From positions 203,326-267,325 of the forward strand of contig JAIXXF010000001.1 in the NCBI GenBank assembly GCA_027490925.1: a stretch of DNA of 64,000 nucleotides. Direction: 5' to 3'. A program made the position numbers and the translations under genes. The notes beneath the pieces were generated by a model. It did no database searches. It was not told where the DNA came from and was given only the letters and a program-made list of their open reading frames with translations. Origin of the DNA: Comamonadaceae bacterium (GTDB lineage: Bacteria; Pseudomonadota; Gammaproteobacteria; Burkholderiales; Burkholderiaceae_C). Of this stretch, positions 38,386 through 47,649 are shown in pieces (position 1 is the stretch's first letter; the number at the start of each line of letters is the position of its first letter).

Positions 38386-39123
38386 ATGAAAATCCTCGCT
38401 TTTGACACCAGCACCGACGCTTTGTCGGTGGCCTTGGGCGTGTGGCCCGCGCCCGGCGCTGAGCCGCGGCGATGGGAACACACCGGACCCGGGGGCGCCA
38501 AGGCCTCGGCGGCGCTGATCCCGGCGGTGATGGCGTTGTTGCAACAGGCCGGGCTGAACCTGTCCGAACTGGACGCGATCGCCTTCGGTCGTGGCCCCGG
38601 GGCGTTCACTGGCCTGCGCACCGCCTGCGCGGTGGCCCAGGGGCTGGCCTTCGGCGCAGACCGCCCGGTGCTGCCGGTCGACACGCTGCACGCCATGGCC
38701 GAGGAAGCACGCCATCACCACGGCGTGCAACGGGTGGTGGTGGTGTTGGACGCCCGCATGGACGAGGTCTACACCGCCCGCTACCAATTTGGTCCCGACG
38801 GCGCGCCCCCCACGGCGCTGCAGGTGGTGCCGCCCGAAGTGGTGCAGGCCACCGCGCCCTGGGTGCTGGCGGGCAATGCGTTCACGGTCCACGGTGATCG
38901 CCTGCCCACCGGTGTGCCCCGCCTGTCGGTGCTGCCCACCGCCAGTGCCATGCTGCGGCTGGCGCCCGCGCTGCTGGCCGCAGGCCATGCTGTGCCCGCC
39001 GACCAGGCGATGCCCCTGTACATTCGAGACAAGGTGGCGTTCACCACCGACGAGCGGCTCGCCCAAGCCGTCACCCGCGCCACCACCGCCGAATCGCCCG
39101 TCGCCCCGACCCCCACGCCATGA
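38386..39123 (+). CDS. tsaB: tRNA threonylcarbamoyladenosine biosynthesis protein TsaB
   Basis: A 245-residue ASKHA-fold partner of TsaD and TsaE in t6A37 formation on ANN-decoding tRNAs. The start MKILAFDTSTDALSVALG and the block AFGRGPGAFTGLRTA are diagnostic. It overlaps rimI by four bases, the common TsaB-RimI arrangement. The Sua5-type enzyme of the same pathway is encoded at 31693, 6 kb upstream. Confidence 0.95.
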   Translation: MKILAFDTSTDALSVALGVWPAPGAEPRRWEHTGPGGAKASAALIPAVMALLQQAGLNLSELDAIAFGRGPGAFTGLRTACAVAQGLAFGADRPVLPVDTLHAMAEEARHHHGVQRVVVVLDARMDEVYTARYQFGPDGAPPTALQVVPPEVVQATAPWVLAGNAFTVHGDRLPTGVPRLSVLPTASAMLRLAPALLAAGHAVPADQAMPLYIRDKVAFTTDERLAQAVTRATTAESPVAPTPTP

Positions 39124-39587
39124 GCGCCGTCCTCCACCCCGCCGAAGCCTGGTTCCAGCCGATGCAATCGGCCGGGCTGGACCCGGTCATGGCGGTGGAG
39201 GCGCAGTGCTACAGCCACCCTTGGAGCCGCGCCAACTTCAACGACTGCCTCCACAGCGGCTACGAGGCCCAGGTGCTGTGCGGCGGCGACGAACTGATCG
39301 GTTACTTCGTCGCGATGAAGGGCGTGGACGAGGTGCACCTGCTCAACATCACCGTGGCCCCCGGTCACCAACGCCAGGGCTGGGCGCGCGTGATGCTGGA
39401 CGCGCTGGCCGTGTGGTCGCGCGGCCAGGGCGCCCAATGGCTGTGGCTGGAGGTGCGCCTGAGCAACCTGCGTGCCATGAACGTGTACGAGGCCCACGGC
39501 TTTCGCCGCATCGGTGTGCGCAAGCGGTATTACCCCGCCCACGCGGGCCAGCGCGAGGACGCCGTCGTCATGAGCCTGAAGCTGTGA
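39120..39587 (+). CDS. rimI: Ribosomal protein S18 alanine N-acetyltransferase
   Basis: A 155-residue GNAT enzyme that acetylates the N-terminal Ala of ribosomal protein S18. The N-terminal YSHPWSRANF block and the acetyl-CoA loop VAPGHQRQGWARVML are present; the loop reads QRQGWA for the usual Q/RxxGxG/A. The C-terminal SNLRAMNVYEAHGF and RYYP are typical. It is translationally coupled to tsaB (ATGA). Confidence 0.93.
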   Translation: MSAVLHPAEAWFQPMQSAGLDPVMAVEAQCYSHPWSRANFNDCLHSGYEAQVLCGGDELIGYFVAMKGVDEVHLLNITVAPGHQRQGWARVMLDALAVWSRGQGAQWLWLEVRLSNLRAMNVYEAHGFRRIGVRKRYYPAHAGQREDAVVMSLKL

Positions 39588-39599
39588 GGGGAGCCCGCC

Positions 39600-40502
39600 G
39601 TGCTTGACCTCGACCCGCGCCAGCGCGCGATGCTGGAGGCCATGGGCGTGCCCGTGTGGTGGCCCGAGGCCACCACACCGCGTGCGGCCACTGAAGTCAC
39701 CAGCGCATCGGAAGTGGCCACCCCAGCGGCGGCCTCAGCAGCGTTCCCTGCAGTGGCTTCTGCATCGGCGGCCGCATCGGCAACGACACCACCGGTCTCT
39801 GCGCCCGACTCTCCGTTGGCAGCGACCGACCGCAGCGCCAGCGCCCACCCGGTGGCCAATGCGGTGCCTGCGGGTGGGCGCAGCGCCGCCATCGCCGCGA
39901 TGGACTGGGGCCAGTTGCAGGCCGCTGTGGCGGGTTGCGAGGCCTGCGGACTGTGCCACACCCGCACCCGCACCGTGTTTGGCGTCGGGCCAGGCCCGTC
40001 GGACACACCGCCGCCGGTGGATTTTTTGGTGGTCGGCGAGGCGCCAGGCGAACAGGAGGACCTCGCGGGCGAACCCTTTGTCGGCCCGGCGGGCAAGCTG
40101 TTGGACAACATGCTGAAGGCGATCGGCCTGAGCCGACACGGTGCCGCGCCACTACGCGGGGCCTACATCGCCAACGCCCTGAAGTGCCGTCCTCCTGGTA
40201 ACCGCAACCCCACGCCCGACGAGCTGGCCCAGTGTTTGCCCCACCTGCAACGGCAAGTGGCGCTGCTGCGGCCCAAAATCATCCTCGCCGCAGGGCGGTT
40301 TGCGGTGCAGGCCCTGCTGCAAGACAGCGTGCCCGGTGTGCACGCCCTGCCGCTGGGCAAGCTGCGTGGCCAAGTGCACCACCACCAGGGCGTGCCGGTG
40401 GTGGTCACCTACCACCCCGCGTATTTGCTGCGCGCCCTGCCCGAGAAGGCAAAGGCCTGGGCCGACCTCTGCCTGGCGCTGGACACGCTGAACCGCGCTT
40501 GA
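39600..40502 (+). CDS. Uracil-DNA glycosylase, family 4 (Fe-S type)
   Basis: A 300-residue protein whose C-terminal 200 residues form a family 4 uracil-DNA glycosylase that excises uracil from DNA. The cluster cysteines begin with CEACGLC (about 118-123), then Cys in NALKCRPPGNRNP, and one about 16 residues later. The catalytic motif is GEAPGEQED and the DNA-binding motif VVTYHPAYLLR. Residues about 23-105 form an Ala/Pro/Ser-rich linker, and residues 1-22 are a short conserved helix. The GTG at 39600 has GAGGGGA 7 bases upstream. It is the third gene of tsaB-rimI-udg, the usual order in this group. Confidence 0.92.
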   Translation: MLDLDPRQRAMLEAMGVPVWWPEATTPRAATEVTSASEVATPAAASAAFPAVASASAAASATTPPVSAPDSPLAATDRSASAHPVANAVPAGGRSAAIAAMDWGQLQAAVAGCEACGLCHTRTRTVFGVGPGPSDTPPPVDFLVVGEAPGEQEDLAGEPFVGPAGKLLDNMLKAIGLSRHGAAPLRGAYIANALKCRPPGNRNPTPDELAQCLPHLQRQVALLRPKIILAAGRFAVQALLQDSVPGVHALPLGKLRGQVHHHQGVPVVVTYHPAYLLRALPEKAKAWADLCLALDTLNRA

Positions 40503-40585
40503 TCGGCGCTGGGTCCGCGCTTGTAAGGCCAGCGGGCGGCACCACGGTGGCCTCGCCGGGCGGCCGTGGCAGCGGTGCTGGTCCC

Positions 40586-40591
40586 TACAAT
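40586..40591 (+). promoter_or_regulatory. -10-like hexamer for a possible leaderless pyrF transcript
   Basis: TACAAT, 6 bases from the pyrF ATG at 40598, with no Shine-Dalgarno. One of the best -10 matches in the window. Confidence 0.5.
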
Positions 40592-40597
40592 GCCCGA

Positions 40598-41428
40598 ATG
40601 ACTTTCACCGAGATGCTGCGCGCGGCCGAGGCGCAGAGCCGGTCCATGCTGTGCGTGGGCCTGGACCCCGAACCCGCCAAATTCCCGGGCACATGGCGTG
40701 GCGACGCCAACAAGATGTTTGACTTTTGCGCCGCCATCGTTGATGCCACGGCCGATCTGGTCATTGCCTACAAGCCGCAGATCGCGTACTTCGCGGCGCA
40801 CCGGGCCGAGCCGCAGCTGGAGCGGTTGATCGCCCACATCCGCCGCGCCGCGCCGCAGGTGCCGGTCATTCTGGACGCCAAACGCGGCGACATCGGCTCG
40901 ACCGCCGAGCAGTACGCGCTGGAGGCCTTTGAGCGCTATGGCGCCGACGCGGTCACGCTGTCGCCATTCATGGGGTTCGATTCGGTCCAGCCCTACCTCA
41001 AGCACCACGGCAAAGGCGCGTTTTTGCTTTGCCGCACCTCCAACCCCGGTGGGGACGACCTGCAGGCGCAGCGCCTCACGTCGGTGGACGGTGAGCCGCG
41101 GGTGTACGAACACATCGCCCGCCTGGCCCAGGGGCCGTGGAACCTGAACGGACAGCTCGGCCTGGTGGTGGGGGCCACTTACCCGGCGGAGATCGAACGG
41201 GTGCGGGCGGTGGCGCCCACGTTGCCGTTGTTGATTCCCGGTGTGGGCGCGCAAGGCGGCGACGCGGTGGCCACGGTCAAGGCCGGCTGGCGGCCCGATG
41301 CGCCGATTGTGGTGAATTCATCGCGCGCCATTCTGTACGCGTCGTCTGGCGACGACTTCGCCGCCGCGGCTCGGCGCGAGGCGCAAACCACACGGGACGT
41401 GCTGCACGGGGCAAAATCAGGCCTATGA
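40598..41428 (+). CDS. pyrF: Orotidine 5'-phosphate decarboxylase (type 2)
   Basis: A 276-residue enzyme that makes UMP from OMP, the last de novo pyrimidine step. The type 2 signatures are [13 protein letters not shown] at the N-terminus and the catalytic [12 protein letters not shown]. The C-terminal phosphate-binding block is [11 protein letters not shown], followed by [10 protein letters not shown]. The ATG at 40598 has TACAAT 6 bases upstream and no Shine-Dalgarno. The stop overlaps the proA start (ATGA). Confidence 0.95.
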   Translation: MTFTEMLRAAEAQSRSMLCVGLDPEPAKFPGTWRGDANKMFDFCAAIVDATADLVIAYKPQIAYFAAHRAEPQLERLIAHIRRAAPQVPVILDAKRGDIGSTAEQYALEAFERYGADAVTLSPFMGFDSVQPYLKHHGKGAFLLCRTSNPGGDDLQAQRLTSVDGEPRVYEHIARLAQGPWNLNGQLGLVVGATYPAEIERVRAVAPTLPLLIPGVGAQGGDAVATVKAGWRPDAPIVVNSSRAILYASSGDDFAAAARREAQTTRDVLHGAKSGL

Positions 41429-42705
41429 ACGCGTTGAACGTCACCGAACTGATGCAGGCCATGGGCGTGCACGCCCGACAGGCGTCGGCCGAGATGGCCA
41501 AGGCCTCCACCGCCACCAAAAACCGCGCGCTGAAAACCCTGGCGCAGCTGCTGCGCGCCAACGTGGACGCCTTGCAGGTGGACAACGCCAAGGACATCGA
41601 CCGCGCGGTAGCCGCCGGCTTGGCCGCGCCCATGGTGGACCGGCTGCGCTTGAGCCCCAAGGTGATTGCCACCGTCGCCGAGGGGTGCGAGCAGCTGGCC
41701 GCCATGCCCGACGTGATCGGCGACATCGTGGGTTTGAAGCAGCAGCCCAGCGGCATCCGCGTGGGCCAAATGCGGGTGCCTTTGGGTGTGTTCGGCATGA
41801 TTTTTGAGAGCCGGCCGAACGTGACCATCGAGGCGGCCAGCTTGAGCATCAAGAGCGGCAACGCTTGCATCTTGCGTGGCGGCTCCGAGGCCATTGAGTC
41901 CAACCAGGCGCTGGCCCGGCTGGTGCAGCAGGCGCTGGTCGAAAGCGGCCTGCCCGCCGAGGCGGTGCAGATGGTGCCCACCACCGACCGCGAGGCCGTG
42001 GGCCAGCTCATCGCCATGCCGCAGTACGTGGACGTGGTGATCCCGCGCGGCGGCAAAGGGCTGATCGAGCGCATCAGCCGCGAGGCCAAGGTGCCCGTCA
42101 TCAAGCACCTGGACGGCAATTGCCACACCTATGTGGACGACCCTTGCGACGTCGCCATGGCGGTCAAGGTGGCCGACAACGCCAAAACCAACAAATACAG
42201 CCCGTGCAACGCGAGCGAGGGCCTGCTGGTCGCGCGCGGCGTGGCGGCGCAGTTCCTGCCGTTGATAGGCGCGGTGTATGCCGCCAAGGGCGTGGAGATG
42301 CGCTGCGACGCCGAAGCCCAAGCCATTTTGGCGGCGGTGCCTGGCGCGCAGGTGGTGAGGGCCACCGAACAGGACTGGTTTGAGGAATACCTCGCGCCCA
42401 TCATCAGCGTGAAGGTGGTCGCTGGGCTGGACGAAGCGATCGCCCACATCAACCACTACGGCAGCCACCACACCGACGCCATCCTGACCACCGACCACGT
42501 CCACGCCCAGCGCTTTTTGCGCGAAGTCGATTCCGCCAGCGTGATGGTGAATGCGAGCACCCGCTTCGCCGACGGCTTTGAGTATGGCTTGGGCGCAGAG
42601 ATCGGTATTTCCACCGACAAAGTCCACGCCCGTGGCCCGGTCGGCATCGAAGGCCTGACTTCCTTGAAATACGTGGTTCTGGGCCAAGGTGAAGTCAGAA
42701 GCTAA
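41425..42705 (+). CDS. proA: Gamma-glutamyl phosphate reductase
   Basis: A 426-residue aldehyde-dehydrogenase-fold enzyme that reduces gamma-glutamyl phosphate to glutamate semialdehyde with NADPH, the second step of proline synthesis. It has [17 protein letters not shown], the catalytic Cys in [14 protein letters not shown], and the C-terminal [17 protein letters not shown]. It is coupled to pyrF by a four-base overlap, an uncommon pairing. A CAAAAT hexamer ends 7 bases before the ATG, so it might also have its own start. Confidence 0.95.
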   Translation: MNALNVTELMQAMGVHARQASAEMAKASTATKNRALKTLAQLLRANVDALQVDNAKDIDRAVAAGLAAPMVDRLRLSPKVIATVAEGCEQLAAMPDVIGDIVGLKQQPSGIRVGQMRVPLGVFGMIFESRPNVTIEAASLSIKSGNACILRGGSEAIESNQALARLVQQALVESGLPAEAVQMVPTTDREAVGQLIAMPQYVDVVIPRGGKGLIERISREAKVPVIKHLDGNCHTYVDDPCDVAMAVKVADNAKTNKYSPCNASEGLLVARGVAAQFLPLIGAVYAAKGVEMRCDAEAQAILAAVPGAQVVRATEQDWFEEYLAPIISVKVVAGLDEAIAHINHYGSHHTDAILTTDHVHAQRFLREVDSASVMVNASTRFADGFEYGLGAEIGISTDKVHARGPVGIEGLTSLKYVVLGQGEVRS

Positions 42706-42768
42706 CCGGTTCCTCACCCGCATCCGCCACCAACAACCCACTGCAACCACACCCGCCCATTTCCAACG

Positions 42769-42850
42769 TGCGTGGGTCCGGCGCCGCCGGTCCACCGCAT
42801 CGCCCTCCAGTGGGGGGAGGCGGCCTTCGGCCGCTTCAGGGGGCGCAACG
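42769..42850. repeat. REP-like palindromic unit before gshA
   Basis: A GC-rich unit with two stems. CCCTCC/GGGGGG arms lie around 42803-42819, and GCGGCC TTC GGCCGC at 42820-42834. It resembles dispersed palindromic units that I recall from Comamonadaceae intergenic regions; only one copy lies in this window, so the repeat nature is inferred. It ends 4 bases before the gshA start. Confidence 0.4.
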
Positions 42851-42853
42851 CTT

Positions 42854-44149
42854 ATGGTCCCGCACCTCGTCACGGCCTTGAATGGCCCCATCAATGAACT
42901 CGAACAGCGCGTGCTGGATTCCATGCCCGCCATTGAGCGCTGGTTCCGGCTGGAATGGATGGAGCACACGCCGCCGTTCTACACCTCGGTGGACGTGCGC
43001 AACGCCGGGTTCAAGCTGGCGCCCGTGGACACCAACCTGTACCCCGGTGGTTGGAATAACCTGACCCCCGAGATGCTGCCGCTGGCGGTGCAGGCGGCCA
43101 TGGCGGCGATCGAAAAGATCTGCCCGGAAGCGCGCAACCTGCTGTTGATCCCTGAGAACCACACCCGAAACACGTTCTACCTGAGCAACGTGGTGCAGCT
43201 GCAGCGCATCTTTCACATGGCGGGTCTGAACGTGCGCGTGGGCTCCATCAGCCCCGACATCAAAGGCCCGACCGAGATCCCGTTGCCCAACGGCGAGACC
43301 ATCACGCTGGAGCCGGTGGTCCGCACCAAGCGGCGTCTGGGGCTCAAGGATTTCGACCCGTGCACCATCTTGCTCAACAACGACTTGAGCGCGGGCACCC
43401 CGGGCATCCTGGAAGACATTCACGAGCAGTATTTGCTGCCGCCGCTGCACGCGGGCTGGAGCGTGCGCCGCAAGAGCCAGCACTTCAAGAGCTACGAGGA
43501 AGTGTCCAAGCGGTTTGGCAAGCTGCTGGGCATCGACCCTTGGCTGATCAACCCGATGTACAACCAGTGCGGCGAGGTGAATTTCGCCGAAGGCACCGGC
43601 ATGGAATGCCTCACCAGCAACGTGGACGCGCTGCTGGGCAAGATCCGGCGGAAGTACAAGGAGTACGGCATTCACGAGAAGCCGTTTGTGGTCGTCAAGG
43701 CCGACAACGGCACGTATGGCATGGGCATCATGACGGTGCGCGATGTCAAGGACCTGGAGGCGCTCAACCGCAAGGGCAAAAACAAGATGGCGGTGATCAA
43801 GGACGGCCAGGCGGTGAACGAGGTCATCATCCAAGAAGGGGTATTGACCAACGAGCGCATGAACGACGCGGTGGCCGAGCCGGTGGTCTACATGATGGAC
43901 CGCTACGTGGTTGGCGGCTTCTACCGCATCCACGCCGAGCGTGGCGTGGACGAGAACCTCAATGCCCCCGGGGCCAGCTTTGTGCCCCTGGCGTTTGCCG
44001 ACTCCACCCACCTGCCGCAGCCCGGCGTGAAACCCGGTGCCAGCGCGCCCAACCGCTTTTACATGTACGGAGTCATCGGCCGCCTGGCGATGCTGGCCGC
44101 CAGCTACGAGCTGGAAGCCACCGACCCGGACGCCGAGGTCTACGACTGA
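42854..44149 (+). CDS. gshA: Glutamate-cysteine ligase (Betaproteobacterial type)
   Basis: A 431-residue gamma-glutamylcysteine synthetase of the type first named from Acidithiobacillus and found across Betaproteobacteria, unlike the E. coli enzyme. Recognisable blocks are VDVRNAGFKLAPVDTNLYPG at the N-terminus, LIPENHTRNTFYL, FVVVKADNGTYGMGI and MDRYVVGGFYRIH near the end. The ATG at 42854 fits the family; 55 upstream in-frame codons run through a REP-like unit and are not protein-like. No Shine-Dalgarno is visible. gshB lies downstream beyond kup. Confidence 0.92.
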   Translation: MVPHLVTALNGPINELEQRVLDSMPAIERWFRLEWMEHTPPFYTSVDVRNAGFKLAPVDTNLYPGGWNNLTPEMLPLAVQAAMAAIEKICPEARNLLLIPENHTRNTFYLSNVVQLQRIFHMAGLNVRVGSISPDIKGPTEIPLPNGETITLEPVVRTKRRLGLKDFDPCTILLNNDLSAGTPGILEDIHEQYLLPPLHAGWSVRRKSQHFKSYEEVSKRFGKLLGIDPWLINPMYNQCGEVNFAEGTGMECLTSNVDALLGKIRRKYKEYGIHEKPFVVVKADNGTYGMGIMTVRDVKDLEALNRKGKNKMAVIKDGQAVNEVIIQEGVLTNERMNDAVAEPVVYMMDRYVVGGFYRIHAERGVDENLNAPGASFVPLAFADSTHLPQPGVKPGASAPNRFYMYGVIGRLAMLAASYELEATDPDAEVYD

Positions 44150-44356
44150 TCGCCCCACACGGTGAACCGGCCCGGCTTTCGGCGCGACGAGAACCCGCGC
44201 CTCGCGGACCTGCGCAGGGTGAGTTGCCGCACCGCAACAAACAAACGCTGGCGGCGGCTTTAGAACGCCCCGTCTGATTGCCGACCCCCAGGCCGGGAGC
44301 AAAATACAGGTCCCTTGGCAACCGCGCCTCGACACCCATCTGTTGAGGCCCTCCCC

Positions 44357-46225
44357 GTGTCAGCATCCAAATCCTCTCTCGCTGTGCTCACCCTGGGCGC
44401 GCTCGGCGTTGTTTACGGCGATATCGGCACCAGTGTCCTGTACGCCTTGAAAGTGGTGTTCACCGAAGGCGGCGTACCACTGACCCCAGACAATATTTAC
44501 GGCATCTTGTCGCTGGTGTTTTGGCTGATCAGCATCGTGGTGTCGCTCAAGTACGTGACCCTGATTTTGAGAGCCGACAACAAAGGCGAGGGCGGGCTGA
44601 TCGCCATGCTGGCGCTGGCGTCCAACGCGGTGAGGGACAGGCCCCACCTGCGCCGGGTGGTGCTGTTCATCGGCATCGGTGGCACCGCGATTTTTTACGG
44701 CGATGGCGTCATCACCCCAGCGATCTCGGTGCTGTCGGCGGTGGAGGGACTGGAGTTGATCTCACCGCGGCTCAAGTCGTACGTGATGCCGTTGTCGCTG
44801 GTCATCCTCTTCTTGCTGTTCTACGTGCAAAAAAAGGGCACAGCGGGGATTGGTCGTTTGTTCGGCCCGATCTGCACCGTCTGGTTTTTGGCGATCGGTG
44901 CGTTGGGCGTGCCCCACATCGCCGACCACCCTGAGGTGCTGGCCGCGGTCAGCCCGCACCATGCGCTGAACTTTGTGCTGGCCCACCCAGGCACCACTTT
45001 TTTGCTGTTGGGCGCGCTGGTGCTGTGCGTCACCGGTGTGGAAGCGCTGTACGCCGACATGGGCCACTTCGGTAAACAGCCCATTCGGCTGGCGTGGTTC
45101 ACCTTGGTCATGCCCGCGCTGCTGCTCAACTACTTCGGCCAGGGCGCCATGCTGCTCTACACCCCAGAGCACGTGAGCAACCCGTTTTATCTGATGGCCC
45201 CCGACTGGGCCTTGATCCCACTTGTGATGTTGGCCACTGCGGCGACGGTGATCGCCTCGCAGGCGCTTTTGTCAGCCGCTTTTTCAGTGACCAAACAGGC
45301 CATCCAATTGGGCTATCTGCCGCGCATGGTGATTCGCCACACCTCTGTGCGTGAAGCCGGGCAAATCTACATTCCAGCGGTGAACTGGGCCTTGTTCGGC
45401 GCGATTGTGGTCGCAATCGCGTTATTCAAAACCTCGTCCAACCTCGCCACCGCTTACGGCATCGCGGTCACCACTGACATGCTGATCACGACAACGCTGA
45501 CCTTCTTTGTGATCCGCTACGCGTGGAAATTGCCGCTGTGGTTGTGCCTGGGTGCCACCGCCCTGTTTTTTTTGATTGACTTTCTGCTGCTCGCGTCCAA
45601 CTCGCTCAAGTTCTTTGAAGGCGGCTGGTTCCCGGTGCTGATCGGCATCGCGATGTTCACCGTCATGATGACCTGGAAGCAGGGCCGCAAGCTGCTCAAC
45701 GACAAGGTGCGCGCCGACGCCCTTGACCTGCCCAGTTTTCTGGAAGCGGTGTTCATCAGCCCGCCGGTGCGCGTGGAGGGCACGGCGGTGTTCCTGACCA
45801 CCGAGACCGGCACCGTGCCCAACGCGCTGCTGCACAACCTCAAGCACAACAAGGTGCTACACCAGCACAACCTGTTCGTGACCGTGAAAAGCCACGAGGT
45901 GCCCTGGATCGGGCTGGACAAGCGGGTGGCGATCGAATCGCTGGGCCACGACTGCTGGCAGGTCACCATCCATTACGGCTTCAAAAACGACCCAGACGTG
46001 CCGCGCGCGTTGGAGCAGATCCGCGGTCGCGGCTGCGAATTCGAGCCGATGAACACCAGCTATTTCCTGTCCCGCGACCTGGTGGTGCCCACCATCGGTG
46101 GCGGCATGGCGCGCTGGCGCGAAAAACTGTTCGCCCAGATGCACCACAACGCCAGCGGTGCGGCCGACTTCTTGAACCTGCCCAACAACGCGGTGGTGGA
46201 GCTCGGCTCCAAGATCGAGATCTGA
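44357..46225 (+). CDS. kup: Kup-family potassium transporter
   Basis: A 622-residue potassium uptake permease with twelve predicted membrane spans and a C-terminal cytosolic domain (about 470-622). The signatures [19 protein letters not shown] and [15 protein letters not shown] at the N-terminus and YFGQGAMLL mid-protein are typical. The GTG at 44357 has GAGG 9 bases upstream and is preferred to the TTG at 44315. It sits between the two glutathione genes gshA and gshB, which suggests shared control of potassium and glutathione pools. Confidence 0.95.
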   Translation: MSASKSSLAVLTLGALGVVYGDIGTSVLYALKVVFTEGGVPLTPDNIYGILSLVFWLISIVVSLKYVTLILRADNKGEGGLIAMLALASNAVRDRPHLRRVVLFIGIGGTAIFYGDGVITPAISVLSAVEGLELISPRLKSYVMPLSLVILFLLFYVQKKGTAGIGRLFGPICTVWFLAIGALGVPHIADHPEVLAAVSPHHALNFVLAHPGTTFLLLGALVLCVTGVEALYADMGHFGKQPIRLAWFTLVMPALLLNYFGQGAMLLYTPEHVSNPFYLMAPDWALIPLVMLATAATVIASQALLSAAFSVTKQAIQLGYLPRMVIRHTSVREAGQIYIPAVNWALFGAIVVAIALFKTSSNLATAYGIAVTTDMLITTTLTFFVIRYAWKLPLWLCLGATALFFLIDFLLLASNSLKFFEGGWFPVLIGIAMFTVMMTWKQGRKLLNDKVRADALDLPSFLEAVFISPPVRVEGTAVFLTTETGTVPNALLHNLKHNKVLHQHNLFVTVKSHEVPWIGLDKRVAIESLGHDCWQVTIHYGFKNDPDVPRALEQIRGRGCEFEPMNTSYFLSRDLVVPTIGGGMARWREKLFAQMHHNASGAADFLNLPNNAVVELGSKIEI

Positions 46226-46267
46226 GGCGTCGGTTGTGCGCTGCCAGCGCGCCGCGCGCGGGTTGGC

Positions 46268-46273
46268 GACAAT
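46268..46273 (+). promoter_or_regulatory. -10-like hexamer for a possible leaderless gshB transcript
   Basis: GACAAT, 6 bases from the gshB ATG at 46280, with no Shine-Dalgarno. Confidence 0.45.
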
Positions 46274-46279
46274 GCGTGG

Positions 46280-47242
46280 ATGAATCTGCTTTTCATCGCC
46301 GACCCGCTCGACAGCTTCAAGATCCACAAAGACACCACATTTGTCATGATGCGCGCGCTTCAGGCGCGCGGCCACCACCTGTCGGTGTGCGAGCCCAAAG
46401 ACCTGATGTGGCAACGCGGCGGTCGGGTCACCGCCTACGTGCGCGACATTGCGCTCACCGGCGACCCTGTGGCTTGGTACATCGCCGAGCAGGCCCCGCC
46501 GCACGAGCGCCCGCAGGCGCTGGCCGACTTTGGCGCGGTGTTGATGCGCAAGGACCCGCCGTTCGATTCGGAGTTTTTCTACGCCACACACTTGTTGGAG
46601 CAAGCCGAGCGCGAGGGCGCCCGGGTGTTCAACCGCCCGCGGGCGCTGCGCGACCACCCGGAGAAGCTGGCGATTCTGGAGTTCCCTGAGCTGATCGGCC
46701 CGACGCTGGTGACGCGTGATGCGAGCGACATCCGGCGCTTCCATGCCGAACACCACGACATCATCCTCAAGCCGCTCGACGGCATGGGTGGCATGGGCAT
46801 CTTCCGCGTCAAAGCCGACGGGCTGAATTTGGGCAGCGTGATCGAGACGCTGAACCGAGACGGTGCACAAACCGTGATGGTGCAGAAGTTTCTGCCCGAG
46901 ATCGCGCAGGGCGACAAGCGGGTGCTGGTCATTGGCGGCCAGGCCGTGCCGTATTGCCTGGCGCGCATCCCGCAGGGCGGTGAAGTGCGGGGCAACTTGG
47001 CCGCGGGTGGCAAGGGCGTGGCCCAGCCGCTGAGCGAGCGCGACCGGTTCATCGCCGAAACCTTGGGCCCGGTGCTGGCGGCCCGGGGCTTGTTGCTGGC
47101 CGGTGTGGACGTGATCGGCGACTGCGTGACCGAGATCAACGTCACCAGCCCCACGTGTTTCCAGGAGATCTTTGACCAGACGGGCTTCGACGTGGCCGAG
47201 GTGTTTGCCAACGCGCTGGAAGCCGCCATCGCCGCGCACTGA
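46280..47242 (+). CDS. gshB: Glutathione synthetase
   Basis: A 320-residue ATP-grasp enzyme that adds glycine to gamma-glutamylcysteine. It starts NLLFIADPLDSFKIHKDTTF and has RKDPPFDSEFFYATHLLEQA, the ATP-grasp LKPLDGMGGMGIF, and the C-terminal GVDVIGDCVTEINVTSPTC. GACAAT lies 6 bases before the ATG and there is no Shine-Dalgarno. In many Betaproteobacteria PTS genes (mannose-type EIIA, HPr, EI) follow gshB; none is seen here. Confidence 0.95.
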   Translation: MNLLFIADPLDSFKIHKDTTFVMMRALQARGHHLSVCEPKDLMWQRGGRVTAYVRDIALTGDPVAWYIAEQAPPHERPQALADFGAVLMRKDPPFDSEFFYATHLLEQAEREGARVFNRPRALRDHPEKLAILEFPELIGPTLVTRDASDIRRFHAEHHDIILKPLDGMGGMGIFRVKADGLNLGSVIETLNRDGAQTVMVQKFLPEIAQGDKRVLVIGGQAVPYCLARIPQGGEVRGNLAAGGKGVAQPLSERDRFIAETLGPVLAARGLLLAGVDVIGDCVTEINVTSPTCFQEIFDQTGFDVAEVFANALEAAIAAH

Positions 47243-47649
47243 CCGCCGCCTGAGGCGGCTTCTGCCGTGGCCGGTGCGGCACACAGCGCCCGGGAAACCA
47301 GGGCACACCCATGGCACAGATGCTGCTTCATCACCGGGTCGGGCGGCGTGGCCGGTGCCTGCCGCCCGATTCCCCTGAGCGTGGGCGCGCAGACCATCGG
47401 TGTGCCCATGCGCTCGTGTCAGTGTGCCCTCAAGGCTTGGCCGCCGGACCGGTTGAAGGTCTGGCGGTCGTTTTTTCCAAGCGGTCGAGCCGCCTTTGCA
47501 TGAGCATCCAACGCAACGGTATTTGGACCGGTCACACGGCGGTGTCAGAATGTTTCTGGCGTTGGCGTCCTGGTTGCACGGGTGCGCTGCGCCTCGGGCC
47601 GCAAAGTGAGACAGTGCGGCATCCTTTCCAATAACGGAGTTCCCATCAA
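47243..47649. other. Intergenic region between gshB and the porin (no gene seen)
   Basis: These 407 bases hold a weak hairpin just past gshB, no convincing coding frame on either strand, and the porin promoter and leader. I looked for remnants of PTS EIIA, HPr or EI in the frames and found none. Confidence 0.6.
47245..47262 (+). terminator. Weak hairpin after gshB
   Basis: GCCGCC pairs with GGCGGC around a TGA loop, followed by TTCT. It starts 3 bases past the gshB stop. The T tail is short. Confidence 0.45.

Noticed and set aside
47243..47649. Possible remnants of PTS EIIA/HPr genes after gshB
   Set aside because: Frames on both strands were read; none shows the HPr His block or EIIA features.
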